Position numbers and translations under genes: made by a program. The notes beneath the pieces are model-generated. The model saw only the letters and a program-made list of their open reading frames with translations, was not told the DNA's origin and did no database searches. A DNA stretch of 64,000 bases from CAVWGP01 sp963754645. GTDB lineage: Bacteria; Pseudomonadota; Alphaproteobacteria; Bin65. The stretch spans positions 620,001-684,000 of the forward strand of contig CAVWGP010000004.1 in NCBI GenBank assembly GCA_963754645.1. Direction: 5' to 3'. Numbering within the stretch: position 1 is the stretch's first letter; the number at the start of each line of letters is the position of its first letter. Shown in pieces: positions 1-8,522 of this stretch.

Positions 1-3
1 CAT
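1..3 (-). CDS. Possible start codon of a minus-strand gene leaving the window
   Basis: On the minus strand an ATG occupies the first three bases of the window, preceded eight bases upstream by AGGAG (positions 12-16 on the plus strand read as CTCCT). This spacing is that of a good ribosome binding site. Only the start codon is inside the window, so nothing can be said about the product. Confidence 0.3.
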
Positions 4-16
4 CGGATGAACTCCT

Positions 17-350
17 GACATTGCTTGGCGACGATCGGCAGCCGCGCCGCGCTCGGCGCCCGCATTCCTCGGAATGGCGGCGCGAACGCGGTTTGGCGTG
101 AGTTATACCGCTCACGGCCGCGAAATATCTTCGCGCCTGGGGACGGAGGCGACAAGGCGGCCGGGAGGGGCGCCGCCGGTCGGCTGTGATGCGGTGCGGC
201 ACAAATCGCCGAAATCGCCCGCTTATTCAAACGGGATTTTCTAAGGCCGATCATTAGGCGGGCTAATGGGTTCGGGCGCGATGCTGGCCAGAGACCGGGC
301 GTTCGGCTTATCTTGCGCGACGATCGGGTGTTTCAGCCAAGGGAGCGACC
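17..350. other. Intergenic region without recognised gene
   Basis: About 330 bases separate the putative leftward start codon from the first complete gene. The stretch is GC-rich and contains no open frame with recognisable protein features; short open frames in it are compositional. It presumably carries the promoters of the two divergent genes. The only clear signal is GGGAGCG just before the start codon at 351. Confidence 0.4.
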
Positions 351-794
351 ATGACGAAATCGGTTGGCGATCGGTGCCGGGCTGGCGCGGGTTTATCGAG
401 GCTGTTCGGTTCTATGTTGGTCGCGGCGCTGATGGTCGCCGCGAGCCCGGTTCGCGCCGAGATGCCGCCCGCGTGCGCGCCGCAATTCGGCGCCGCCGCG
501 CAATCAACAATGCCGGGCGAGGCGGCCGGGCAGCCGGCGTGGCGCGCGGCGTTGGACCTGCTCGAACGGGCATCGAGCCACGGCGGCGCGGGCCGGCAAT
601 ATGCCGATCAATGCGGCGGCACGAATTTCGCCTGCGAAGAGCCGACGCCGGCGTGCTGGTTCAACGCCGGCATGCAGCGCTATTTCTGCTGCCCGCGCGG
701 CTCGACCGGCTGCGCCCATCCGCAGCATAGCTGGTGCTGCGCGCCAGGCTCGGCATGCTCCGCCGTCCAGCTCGGCGGTTGCCGGCGGCTGTAA
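351..794 (+). CDS. Small secreted Cys-rich protein, unknown function
   Basis: This 147-residue protein has a basic N-terminus and a hydrophobic segment ending in an Ala-X-Ala-like site near residue 37, so it is probably exported. The mature part starts with a low-complexity stretch and ends in a compact Cys-rich domain of about 65 residues (residues 83-147) with ten cysteines, including two CC pairs in the form FCCPRG and WCCAPG. The spacing is loosely like granulin or other disulfide-knot folds, but I do not recognise a family. A GGGAGCG ribosome binding site supports the ATG at 351. It ends 7 bases before the convergent hydrolase gene. Confidence 0.6.
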   Translation: MTKSVGDRCRAGAGLSRLFGSMLVAALMVAASPVRAEMPPACAPQFGAAAQSTMPGEAAGQPAWRAALDLLERASSHGGAGRQYADQCGGTNFACEEPTPACWFNAGMQRYFCCPRGSTGCAHPQHSWCCAPGSACSAVQLGGCRRL

Positions 795-801
795 GCTGGC
801 G

Positions 802-1584
802 CTACTCGTAGAATTTCGGCGCGCGCTCGATGCGGGCGGTGTTCGCCTTGTCGTGGCCGATCCAGAGTTGCGCCTTGTGTTCGTCCATCAACGCCTTGAC
901 GCGGTCGAGCGAGGCGAGCGAGGCGGCCTTGTCGAAGTTGAACGACGGTATGATGCGGCGCTCCCAGCTGATTTGCAGATGGACGAGATCGCCCGAGAAA
1001 ATCAGCGATCCGGTTTTGGCGAGCTTGAGCAGCAGCACTTGATGGCCGGGCGTGTGGCCCGGCGTCGAGATCAGGCGCACGGTGCCGTCGCCGAACACGT
1101 CGTGGTCGCCTTCGAGCTTGACCACCTCCTGCCCGGCGGCGAACGGCGTCGCGATGAGCTTGAGCGCGGCCTCGTGCTCGAGCCGCTGCATCAAGACCTT
1201 GGATTTGCCGAACAGCTTGAGGTTGCCGACATGGTCGCCATGCGAATGCGACACGGCGACGAAATCGATGCGGTCGAGCTTGACGCCGAGGCTTTCGAGC
1301 TGGGCGGCCAGGGTCTTGTCGCGGAACATGACGATGGCGCCGTTCGCCGTCGTGACGCCGTCGCGGCTTTCGGCGATCACGTCGGGCACGCCGGTTTCCC
1401 ACAGCAGCGTGCCGCGCTCGTGCTGGATGAGCGCGCAATTGTTCGACAGCTCGACCGGCTGGCCGACATTGATGTCCGGCGTCCAGCGCGACTGGTCCTT
1501 GCCGATCTGGCGGCCGCAATCGAGCATGTAGAGCCGCTTGATGCCGGCGGCTTGTGCCGCTGAAAGAAAGGCGCAGGCCAGCAT
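802..1584 (-). CDS. MBL-fold metallo-hydrolase (AHL-lactonase-like), exported; 5' end probably frameshifted
   Basis: Metallo-beta-lactamase-fold hydrolase of the N-acyl-homoserine-lactonase-like group. The zinc motif HSHGDH lies at residues 113-118 of the 260-residue frame; further metal ligands are in GHTPGH and SGDLVH, and IGHD near the C-terminus completes the set. The first in-frame ATG (1584) sits in the middle of a signal peptide: the reading frame upstream encodes QLTTSIAAAG but runs into a stop with no start codon. A better ATG at 1630, preceded by AAAGGGG, is out of frame by two bases. Restoring two bases after the third codon would give a normal signal peptide ending SAAQA. Substrate unknown; periplasmic location inferred. 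Confidence 0.8.
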   Translation of the reverse strand: MLACAFLSAAQAAGIKRLYMLDCGRQIGKDQSRWTPDINVGQPVELSNNCALIQHERGTLLWETGVPDVIAESRDGVTTANGAIVMFRDKTLAAQLESLGVKLDRIDFVAVSHSHGDHVGNLKLFGKSKVLMQRLEHEAALKLIATPFAAGQEVVKLEGDHDVFGDGTVRLISTPGHTPGHQVLLLKLAKTGSLIFSGDLVHLQISWERRIIPSFNFDKAASLASLDRVKALMDEHKAQLWIGHDKANTARIERAPKFYE

Positions 1585-1728
1585 GACGCCGGCCGCGGCG
1601 GCGATGCTCGTGGTGAGTTGAACGTCTCATGGCAGAACCCCTTTTGTTGGTGAAATCGCTTCCGGTAAGCGTGGCAGCCTAGGTCTTTCGCCCGGTGAGG
1701 CGCGGTAAATTTCCGTTGAACAGGCCGG

Positions 1729-1748
1729 CCTGTGACGACCGTCACAGG
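1729..1748. promoter_or_regulatory. CRP/FNR-type palindrome TGTGA-N6-TCACA
   Basis: Nine-base arms CCTGTGACG and CGTCACAGG flank a two-base centre. The inner part (1731-1746) is an exact TGTGA-N6-TCACA, the half-site arrangement bound by CRP-family regulators in proteobacteria. It lies between divergent genes, 100 bases from the MBL start and 227 bases from the efflux start. The same bases could also form the first hairpin of a transcript, so a role in DNA binding is inferred only. Confidence 0.45.
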
Positions 1749-1867
1749 TGCGCACACTGAAATGTGCGACTGTGTCCCTCGATCCAAGGTTGGGTCTTTG
1801 ACTAGACCAGCCACGCCGAGCACTCGGCTTCCCAGGCGGCCCGCCCTCACCGGCGGGCCGCTTTATT
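1749..1867 (+). ncRNA. Candidate structured leader or small RNA
   Basis: Successive stem-loops can be drawn: CGCACA/TGTGCG at 1751-1768, GGTCT/AGACC at 1793-1808, GCCGA/TCGGC at 1815-1828 and the 10-bp GC hairpin at 1836-1861 followed by TTTATT. The arrangement is that of a short structured RNA with its own terminator, or of an attenuating leader of the efflux operon whose start codon is about 110 bases further on. I recognise no known RNA family and see no clear -35/-10 pair. The assignment rests on hand-drawn pairings. Confidence 0.35.
1836..1867 (+). terminator. Intrinsic terminator-like hairpin
   Basis: A perfect 10-bp stem GCGGCCCGCC / GGCGGGCCGC with a six-base loop is followed by TTTATT on the plus strand. 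The U-tract is short and interrupted. There is no protein gene upstream on this strand that it could terminate, which points to a short transcript starting nearby. Confidence 0.5.
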
Positions 1868-1974
1868 GCGGGCAACAGGCCTCCGCTGCACGCGCTCGAT
1901 TGACGAGCATCAAGGCGAATTTCGCGGGGTTGTCCTTGATTATTTTAAGTTGCCGAAAAAGGATATCCGTCGGG

Positions 1975-3255
1975 ATGACGCCGCAGACCGAATCGCCGGG
2001 CAGAAAAGATGTTGAGGCCATCCTCGAGATCGGCGCCGCCCGGCGCCGCTTTTGGAGCTGGCGCAACGGCGCTTGGGCAGCGGGCGCGGCTCTCGTTCTC
2101 ATCGCCGTCTATTTGCTGTTTGCTGGGGACGGCGCCGGAAACGGACTGCGCTTCGTGACCGAACCGGCGACGCGCGGCAATCTAAGCGTGGTCGTGACCG
2201 CGACCGGGACCGTGCAGCCGACCAACAAGGTCGACGTTTCGAGCGAACTCTCGGGCACGGTGCGCCGCGTGCTCGTCGATTACAACAGCATCGTGAAGAA
2301 GGGCCAGATTCTCGCCGAACTCGATACCGACAAGCTCAATGCCGCCGTCGAGAACGCGCGCGCCAAGCTCGCCGTCGCCAAGGCGCGGCTCGCCGAGGCG
2401 GAGGCGACGGTCGATGAGAAATTCCGCGAATACGAGCGCAAGAAGACGCTGACCGAACGGCAAGTGTCATCGGTCCAGGATCTCGACGCCGCCCGCGCCG
2501 CGCATGAGCGCGCCGTGGCCGGCGTGGCGAGCGCGCGCGCCGAAATCGGCGTCGCCGAAGCCGATCTGAAGCTCAGCGAAACCAACCTCGCCAAGGCGTG
2601 CATCTGCTCGCCCATCGACGGCGTCGTCCTGCGGCGCAATGTCGATCCGGGCCAGACCGTCGCTGCCTCGCTCCAGGCGCCGGTCCTGTTCTCGATCGCC
2701 GAGGATTTGAAGCAGATGGAGCTTCAGGTCGATGTCGACGAAGCCGATGTCGGCGCGGTGCGCGAAGGGCAGGCCGCGGTGTTTTCGGTCGATGCCTTTC
2801 CCGAGCGCCGCTTTCCCGCGCGGCTCCGCATGCTGCGCTACTCATCGGAAACGATCCAAGGCGTCGTGACCTACAAGGCGGTGCTCAGCATCGACAATGC
2901 CGAGCTGCTGCTGCGCCCCGGCATGACCGCCACCGCGGAAATCAAGATCAAGGATGTCACCGGCGCGGTCTTGGTGCCGAATACCGCGCTGCGCTTTACG
3001 CCGCCGGCCGCCAACGCCGGCGCGGACAATCGCAGCTTCATCCGGCGTCTCTTGCCGGGCCGGCCGCCGTCGCGCCCGGCGGGGCCGCGCGACGAGGCCG
3101 GGCCGAACCGCCAAGTGTGGATCCTGCGCGACGAGGCGCCCGTCGCCATCCGCGTTGTGACCGGCGCCACTGACGGGCGCCGGACCGAGATCGTGAACGG
3201 CGCGATCGCGCCCGGTCAGATAGTCATCGTCGATGCCGTCGCGCCGCGGCGCTGA
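1975..3255 (+). CDS. Periplasmic adaptor of a MacAB-like efflux system (HlyD family)
   Basis: Membrane-fusion protein of 426 residues. A cytoplasmic N-terminus leads into one membrane segment (about residues 33-50, AGAALVLIAVYLLFAG), then the biotinyl-lipoyl half-motif, a long coiled-coil hairpin rich in Ala, Glu, Lys and Arg, the second lipoyl half (SPIDGVVLRRNVDPGQTV) and a beta-barrel domain. This is the order in MacA. The frame is open further upstream to 1732, but those residues are unlike the family, and the ATG at 1975 has AAAAAGGA upstream. The gene is followed directly by an ATPase and a MacB-like permease, so the three form one export machine; the substrate is unknown. Confidence 0.85.
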   Translation: MTPQTESPGRKDVEAILEIGAARRRFWSWRNGAWAAGAALVLIAVYLLFAGDGAGNGLRFVTEPATRGNLSVVVTATGTVQPTNKVDVSSELSGTVRRVLVDYNSIVKKGQILAELDTDKLNAAVENARAKLAVAKARLAEAEATVDEKFREYERKKTLTERQVSSVQDLDAARAAHERAVAGVASARAEIGVAEADLKLSETNLAKACICSPIDGVVLRRNVDPGQTVAASLQAPVLFSIAEDLKQMELQVDVDEADVGAVREGQAAVFSVDAFPERRFPARLRMLRYSSETIQGVVTYKAVLSIDNAELLLRPGMTATAEIKIKDVTGAVLVPNTALRFTPPAANAGADNRSFIRRLLPGRPPSRPAGPRDEAGPNRQVWILRDEAPVAIRVVTGATDGRRTEIVNGAIAPGQIVIVDAVAPRR

Positions 3256-3973
3256 CGGGGCGGACGTGTCGGCCTCCGGCAGCCAGGACGCGCGGCTCAT
3301 CGAGCTCAAACGCGTCACCAAGACCTACGGCGCCGGCGCCGCCGTGGTGTCGGCGCTCGCCGGCATCGATCTCGTCATCGGCGAGGGCGAGTTCGTCGCC
3401 ATCATGGGGCCCTCAGGCTCGGGAAAATCGACTGCCATGAACGTGATCGGCTGCCTCGACGTGCCGAGCTCGGGCGACTATCGCTTCCGCCACATCGAAG
3501 TGGGGCGGCTCGATCGCCGCCGGCGCGCGTTGTTGCGCCGGCATTTTCTGGGCTTCGTGTTTCAAGGCTTCAATCTGCTGCCGCGAACCAGCGCGATCGA
3601 GAATGTCGAATTGCCGCTGATCTATCGCGGCCTGCCGCTGGCCGAGCGGCGCCGGCGCGCGAGCCGCGCGCTCGCCCGCGTCGGCCTTGCCGGCCGCGAG
3701 CGGCACGCGCCCAACGAGCTGTCGGGCGGGCAGCAGCAGCGCGTCGCCATCGCCCGCGCGATCGTGACCGAGCCCGCCGTGCTGCTGGCCGACGAGCCGA
3801 CCGGCAATCTCGACACGCGCACCGGGCGCGAGATCATGGACCTGCTCACCGAACTCAACCGCGACCAGGGCATCACGGTCATCATGGTCACGCACGAAGC
3901 GGACATGGCCGCCTATGCGCGGCGCGTCGTCGGTTTCCTCGACGGCCGCATCGAGCGCGATACGGCCGCGTGA
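3233..3973 (+). CDS. ABC exporter ATPase, MacB/LolD type
   Basis: Nucleotide-binding subunit of 246 residues with Walker A GPSGSGKST, signature LSGGQQQR and Walker B VLLADEPTGNLD, the typical wording of the MacB/LolD/FtsE-like group. It overlaps the adaptor gene by 23 bases if the ATG at 3233 is used; a GTG at 3266 after GACGGGGCGG gives an 11-residue shorter protein and avoids the overlap. Its end overlaps the permease start. In canonical MacB this domain is fused to the permease; here the two are separate. Confidence 0.88.
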   Translation: MPSRRGADGADVSASGSQDARLIELKRVTKTYGAGAAVVSALAGIDLVIGEGEFVAIMGPSGSGKSTAMNVIGCLDVPSSGDYRFRHIEVGRLDRRRRALLRRHFLGFVFQGFNLLPRTSAIENVELPLIYRGLPLAERRRRASRALARVGLAGRERHAPNELSGGQQQRVAIARAIVTEPAVLLADEPTGNLDTRTGREIMDLLTELNRDQGITVIMVTHEADMAAYARRVVGFLDGRIERDTAA

Positions 3974-5178
3974 TGCTGTACGAAACCGTCAAGCTCGCCC
4001 TGCAGGCCATCCGGCGCAACGCCCTGCGCTCGATCCTGACCGTGCTCGGCATCGTGATCGGCGTCGGCGCCGTCATCGCCATGGTGACGATCGGCAACGG
4101 CACGACGGCCAAGGTTGCCGCCGATCTCGCCAAGCTGGGCAGCAATTTGTTGTCCGTCCGCCCGGGTCAGTTCGGACCGGGCCGCGCGAGCGCCGAGGCG
4201 AAGCCGTTCAACACGCGCAACGTCGAGGCGATCCGCGCCCAGCTCGGCGGCATTCGCGCCGTGGCGCCGGCGGCGCAGAAGTTGGTCACCGTCGTCTATG
4301 GCTCGGAAAGCCGCAACACGCTGGTCACGGGCACGGACAACGCTTTTTTCGTTACCCAGGATTGGTCGCTGGCGCTCGGCCGCTTGTTTCTCGACAGCGA
4401 GCTGCGCGGCGGCCGCGCCGCCTGCATCCTGGGCCAGACCGTGAGCGGCAAACTGTTCGGCCGCGCCGCGGCGACCGGCGTCACGATCCGGGTCAAGAAC
4501 GTCGCCTGCGAAGTGATCGGCGTTCTCGCCGCCAAGGGGCAATCGAGCTTCGGCACCGATCAGGACAACGTCATCTTGTTGCCGATCCGCGCCTTCCAGC
4601 GCCGTATAGCCGGCAACACCGACATTGCTACGATCTACGTTTCGGCCGAGACGGCGGGCCAAACCGCGAAAGTGCAGGCCGACATCGAGCGGCTCTTGCG
4701 CGAGCGCCGCGGCATAGCCGCCACCGCGGAAGACGATTTCTCGGTCCGCGACATGACCCAGATCGCCGCGACCCTGACCGGCACGACGGCGATCCTCACG
4801 GCCCTGTTTGCCGCCGTCGCGGCGGTGAGCCTCCTGGTCGGCGGCATCGGGATCATGAACATCATGCTCGTTTCGGTCACCGAGCGGACGCGTGAGATCG
4901 GCATCCGCCTGGCGATCGGCGCGCTCGAGCGTCAAGTGCTGCTGCAGTTTCTCGTCGAGGCCGTCGTGTTGTCGATCTTCGGCGGCACGATCGGAATTCT
5001 GTTCGGCCTCGGGCTGGCGGCGCTGGTCACCCAAATTCTCGATGTGCCGCTGGTTCTCGATTGGTCGATCGTGCTGATCGCGTTCGCCTTCTCGGTGCTG
5101 GTCGGCGTCGTGTTCGGCTATTTCCCGGCGCGGCGCGCGGCGCAACTCGATCCGATCGAGGCGCTGCGCCGCGAATAG
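3970..5178 (+). CDS. MacB-like ABC permease (FtsX-domain)
   Basis: Permease of about 402 residues: an N-terminal membrane segment (SILTVLGIVIGVGAVIAMV), a large periplasmic MacB-PCD domain, and three C-terminal membrane segments with the family phrase GGIGIMNIMLVSVTERTREIGIRLAIGA. It ends with the usual ARRAAQLDPIEALRRE. GTG at 3970 and ATG at 3973 both overlap the ATPase stop codon, so translation is probably coupled. It completes the adaptor-ATPase-permease operon. Confidence 0.88.
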   Translation: MMLYETVKLALQAIRRNALRSILTVLGIVIGVGAVIAMVTIGNGTTAKVAADLAKLGSNLLSVRPGQFGPGRASAEAKPFNTRNVEAIRAQLGGIRAVAPAAQKLVTVVYGSESRNTLVTGTDNAFFVTQDWSLALGRLFLDSELRGGRAACILGQTVSGKLFGRAAATGVTIRVKNVACEVIGVLAAKGQSSFGTDQDNVILLPIRAFQRRIAGNTDIATIYVSAETAGQTAKVQADIERLLRERRGIAATAEDDFSVRDMTQIAATLTGTTAILTALFAAVAAVSLLVGGIGIMNIMLVSVTERTREIGIRLAIGALERQVLLQFLVEAVVLSIFGGTIGILFGLGLAALVTQILDVPLVLDWSIVLIAFAFSVLVGVVFGYFPARRAAQLDPIEALRRE

Positions 5179-5199
5179 GCGATTATCTCTGAGCCGCGC

Positions 5200-6537
5200 T
5201 TATGCCACCGCCGCGTCCACCGCCGCGCCGAGGCGCGCCACGATCTCGTCGAGGTCGCGCTCGGTGGCGATGAAGGGCGGCATGACCATGACGTGGTCGC
5301 CGTGGACGCCGTCGATGATGCCGCCCATCGGATAGATCATCAGCCCGCGCCGCATCGCCTCGGCCTTGACCTTGGCCCACATCATCGTGTCGGGCGCGAA
5401 AGGCCGCTTGCTGGCGCGGTCGGCGACGAGTTCCAAGGCGAGGAACAAGCCGCGGCCGCGGATGTCGCCGACATGGCGATGATTGCCGAAGCGCTCGGTC
5501 AGCGCGTCGTGGAGATATTTCCCCAACGCGCGGACGCGGGCGAGCAGGGCGGGATCGGCGATCTGCTTGAGCGCGGCGCGGCCGGCGGCGCAGGCGACCG
5601 GGTTGGCGGCATAGGTGTGGCCGTGCTGGAAATAGCCGGCGCCGTCGCGGATCGTGTCGGCGATGGTTTCGCGGATGAGCAGGGCGCTTACCGGCTGGTA
5701 GCCGGCGCCCAGGCCCTTGGCGAGCACGAGCAGATCGGGCGCCACGCCGTCCTCTTCGCAAGCAAAAAGATAGCCGGTGCGCCCCATGCCGCACATGATC
5801 TCGTCGAGGATGAGCAACACGCCGTGCGCGTCGCAAATCTCGCGGATGCGCCGCAAATAGCCGGGCACCGCCGGCGCCGCGCCGAGCGTCGCCCCCACCA
5901 CCGGCTCGCAAATGAAAGCCGCGACCTTGCCCGGCCCGATCTCGCGAATGGCTTGTTCCAGTTCGTCGGCGACGCGCCGGCCATAGGCTTCCTCGGTTTC
6001 GGCGGGGAGGCGGTCGCGATAGGCGTAGCACGGCGCTATGTGGCGGACGTTTTCCAGCAGCACGGGCTCATAGGGTTTGCGCCGGGCCGGATTGTAGCCG
6101 GCCGAGAGCGCGCCGAGCGTGTTGCCATGATAGCTCTGGCGCCGGGCGACGATCCATTTGCGCTCGGTCTCGCCGCGCTCGAAGAAATATTGCCGCGCCA
6201 GCTTGATCGCGGCTTCGACCGCCTCGGAGCCGCTCGAGACGAAAAACACATGGCTGAACGGCGCCTTGAGACGGTCGCGGGCGGCGGCGGTCAGCTCGTC
6301 GGCGAGCTTCTCCGCCGGCTCGTTGGAAAAAGCCGAGTAGACTGCGTAGGAAATCTTGTCGAGCTGCGCCTTGATCGCATCGATCATCGGCTTGTTGGAA
6401 TGGCCGAGGCACGACACGGCGGGGCCGCACGAGCCGTCGATATAGGCCTTGCCGGCGGCGTCGTAGATCACGATGCCATCGCCGCGCACGGCGATGGGGA
6501 ACTCGCTCTTGAGATGGTGATTGAAGATTCGGGTCAT
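5200..6537 (-). CDS. Class III aminotransferase (aspartate aminotransferase family)
   Basis: PLP-dependent transaminase of 445 residues. The cofactor aspartate lies in LLILDEIMCGMGRTG (Asp245) and the Schiff-base lysine in VLAKGLGAGYQP (Lys274); SSGSEAVEAAIKLARQ near residue 101 binds the phosphate. The start MTRIFNHHLKSEFP at 6537 matches the family; the frame extends upstream in residues without resemblance. Members act on omega-amino acids, beta-alanine, taurine or similar amines; the substrate cannot be read from sequence. It is divergent from the dioxygenase genes and convergent with the efflux operon. Confidence 0.85.
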   Translation of the reverse strand: MTRIFNHHLKSEFPIAVRGDGIVIYDAAGKAYIDGSCGPAVSCLGHSNKPMIDAIKAQLDKISYAVYSAFSNEPAEKLADELTAAARDRLKAPFSHVFFVSSGSEAVEAAIKLARQYFFERGETERKWIVARRQSYHGNTLGALSAGYNPARRKPYEPVLLENVRHIAPCYAYRDRLPAETEEAYGRRVADELEQAIREIGPGKVAAFICEPVVGATLGAAPAVPGYLRRIREICDAHGVLLILDEIMCGMGRTGYLFACEEDGVAPDLLVLAKGLGAGYQPVSALLIRETIADTIRDGAGYFQHGHTYAANPVACAAGRAALKQIADPALLARVRALGKYLHDALTERFGNHRHVGDIRGRGLFLALELVADRASKRPFAPDTMMWAKVKAEAMRRGLMIYPMGGIIDGVHGDHVMVMPPFIATERDLDEIVARLGAAVDAAVA

Positions 6538-6652
6538 GGCTCGGCCGCGCGATTTCGCTGGAAGTCGCCGCCATCTTTGCGGGATGCGGGGATCGATGCA
6601 AGCGCGGCGGCAAAATTGACATTCGCGTAAAATCCGCCCACTCTTCGCATCG

Positions 6653-7150
6653 ATGGCACGGAGCGAGGCGGTGTCGGCGGAAGCGATTGCCCTCAAGGCG
6701 CGGGTCGACGATCTCTACGCCCGCTATGCCGACACGATCTGCGACGGCAAGATCGCGGCGTGGCCCGATTTTTTCACCGAGCAATGCCACTATCTCGTCA
6801 TCCCGCGCGGCAATTACGAGCGCGGCATGAAGCTCGGGCCGATGTTCGCCGAAACGCGCGGCGGCCTGATCGACCGCGCGACCGCGATCGAGAACGCGCT
6901 GGTCTACGCGCCGCGCGCGCTGTGCTACGTCGTCGGCAGCATCCGAATCGTCGCGCAGGCGGCGGGCGCCATTTCGACGCGCAGCATGTTCGCCGCCTAT
7001 CACACGCTGGCCGGGCGCGACACCGAGCTGCTCATGGCAGGGCGCAGCTTCGACAAGCTCGCAGCCGAGGGCGACGCGCTGAAATTCGCCGAGCGCGTCG
7101 TCGTGTTCGACACCGAGCTGATCCCCGGCGCGCTGATTTTCCCGATGTAG
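6653..7150 (+). CDS. Aromatic-ring-hydroxylating dioxygenase, beta subunit
   Basis: Small subunit of a Rieske non-heme iron oxygenase, 165 residues, with the NTF2-like/SnoaL fold of this family (LYARYADTICDGKIAAWPDFFTEQ at the start of the core). It has no catalytic metal and plays a structural role in the alpha3-beta3 complex. The alpha subunit follows 26 bases downstream. The order beta-then-alpha is unusual compared with most dioxygenase operons. Confidence 0.85.
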   Translation: MARSEAVSAEAIALKARVDDLYARYADTICDGKIAAWPDFFTEQCHYLVIPRGNYERGMKLGPMFAETRGGLIDRATAIENALVYAPRALCYVVGSIRIVAQAAGAISTRSMFAAYHTLAGRDTELLMAGRSFDKLAAEGDALKFAERVVVFDTELIPGALIFPM

Positions 7151-7176
7151 CCCGCAGCCAAGCGAGGACGCCGATC

Positions 7177-8430
7177 ATGGACACGTTGCACGCCGAACCC
7201 GCGGCGCCCCGCGCCTGGCCCACCGCCGACACCTCGCGCATTCCGCTGTGGATTTACAGCGACGGCGACAATTACCGCCGCGAGCTCGAGCGCATATTCT
7301 ACGGCCGGCAATGGAGCTTCGTCGGCGTCGATTGCGAAATTCCCAATCCCGGCGACTACAAGCGCGCGACGATCGGCGAGCGCTCGGTGCTCATGGTGCG
7401 CGACAAGGACGGTTCGATCAACGTCCTGCTCAACAGTTGCGCCCATCGCGGCACCGAGGTGTGCCAGAAGCCGTTCGGCAGCGGCGCCATCCTGCGCTGC
7501 CCCTATCACCAGTGGAGCTACGACTTCAAAGGCAATCTCCAGGGCGTGCCGTTCCGGCGCGGCGTCAAGGGCCAGGGCGGCTTCGCCGAGGATTTCGATC
7601 CGGCGCAGCACGGCTTGAAGCGCCTGAAATGCGAAACCGTCAACGGCGCCGTCTTTGCCACCTTCGATCACGCGGCGCCGAGCTTCGCCGACTATATCGG
7701 CCCGGTGATGATGCGCTACCTGAAGCGCGTGTTCAGCGGCAAGAAGCTCAAGGTGCTCGGCTACCAGCGCCAGCGCCTGCGCGGCAACTGGAAGCTGTAC
7801 ATGGAGAACATCAAGGATCCGTACCACGCGACGATCCTGCACGTGTTCCTCATCAGCTTCGGCATATACCGCATCGACCAGATCGGCGTCACCGAACAGG
7901 ACGAGGCGACCGGCGCGCATTGCGTGTTCGCCTCGATGCGCAACAACCGCGCCGACACCAAGGGTGCCGAGGAAATGGCCTCGCTCAAATCCGATTACGA
8001 GCTGCGCGATCCGCGCATGGTGATCCCGGTCAAGGAATTCCCCGACGACATTTCGATCATGATCCAAACCCTGTTCCCGAGCCTCGTCGTGCAGCAGCAG
8101 ACCAACAGCCTGCAACTGCGCTACATCATTCCGCTCGGGCCGGACGCGTTCGAACTGTCATGGACCTATCTCGGCTATGCGGACGACGACGAGGCGATGA
8201 CCTTGCGCCGGCTGCGCCAGGCCAATCTCACCGGCCCGTCGGGCTATGTCTCGATCGACGACAGCGAGGTGATGGAATTCAGCGGCGCCGGCGTGCGCCC
8301 CAATCCCGGCGGCGCCGCGGTGCTGGAACTCGACGGCAAGAGCCCGTGGCCGCCCAAGGAGCGCCACATGGTCACCGAATCGGCGATCCGCGGCTTCTAT
8401 CACGAATATCGCAAGGTGATGGGGTATTAG
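7177..8430 (+). CDS. Rieske [2Fe-2S] aromatic dioxygenase, alpha subunit
   Basis: Catalytic subunit of 417 residues. The Rieske cluster ligands are Cys88, His90, Cys108 and His111 (CAH and CPYH), and the mononuclear iron site is the Asp214/His217/His222 arrangement in NIKDPYHATILH. The wording resembles the salicylate/anthranilate/terephthalate type of large subunits. The ATG at 7177 was chosen although the frame is open to 6760, because that extension overlaps the beta gene and is not family-like. No ferredoxin or reductase gene is adjacent, so electrons must come from elsewhere. The downstream importer, on the other strand, may bring in the substrate. Confidence 0.88.
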   Translation: MDTLHAEPAAPRAWPTADTSRIPLWIYSDGDNYRRELERIFYGRQWSFVGVDCEIPNPGDYKRATIGERSVLMVRDKDGSINVLLNSCAHRGTEVCQKPFGSGAILRCPYHQWSYDFKGNLQGVPFRRGVKGQGGFAEDFDPAQHGLKRLKCETVNGAVFATFDHAAPSFADYIGPVMMRYLKRVFSGKKLKVLGYQRQRLRGNWKLYMENIKDPYHATILHVFLISFGIYRIDQIGVTEQDEATGAHCVFASMRNNRADTKGAEEMASLKSDYELRDPRMVIPVKEFPDDISIMIQTLFPSLVVQQQTNSLQLRYIIPLGPDAFELSWTYLGYADDDEAMTLRRLRQANLTGPSGYVSIDDSEVMEFSGAGVRPNPGGAAVLELDGKSPWPPKERHMVTESAIRGFYHEYRKVMGY

Positions 8431-8522
8431 CGCGGCGGCCGCAAGGAACGATCGATCGATGCATCGGAGGGGCTGCGCGCGCCCTGTTTCCGCCGGGCAC
8501 GATGGTTGCGCATTGCATCGCC

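Larger units (their letters stand above)
1631..1974. other. Intergenic region with palindrome and chain of hairpins
   Basis: The 344 bases between the divergent MBL hydrolase and the efflux operon hold no protein I can support, although one plus-strand frame is open through it. It contains a 20-bp palindrome at 1729-1748 and then hairpins at 1751-1768, 1793-1808, 1815-1828 and an intrinsic-terminator-like hairpin at 1836-1867. These are listed separately. Confidence 0.6.

Noticed and set aside
1729..1748. mini-ykkC or similar riboswitch hairpin
   Set aside because: An ACGA string occurs in the palindrome, but the second conserved hairpin with ACGR is missing and the stem does not have the class architecture.
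3913..5145. Minus-strand open frame of 410 codons opposite the MacB-like permease
   Set aside because: The composition is His/Asp/Arg/Gln-rich without any hydrophobic or motif structure; the permease on the other strand has full family motifs.
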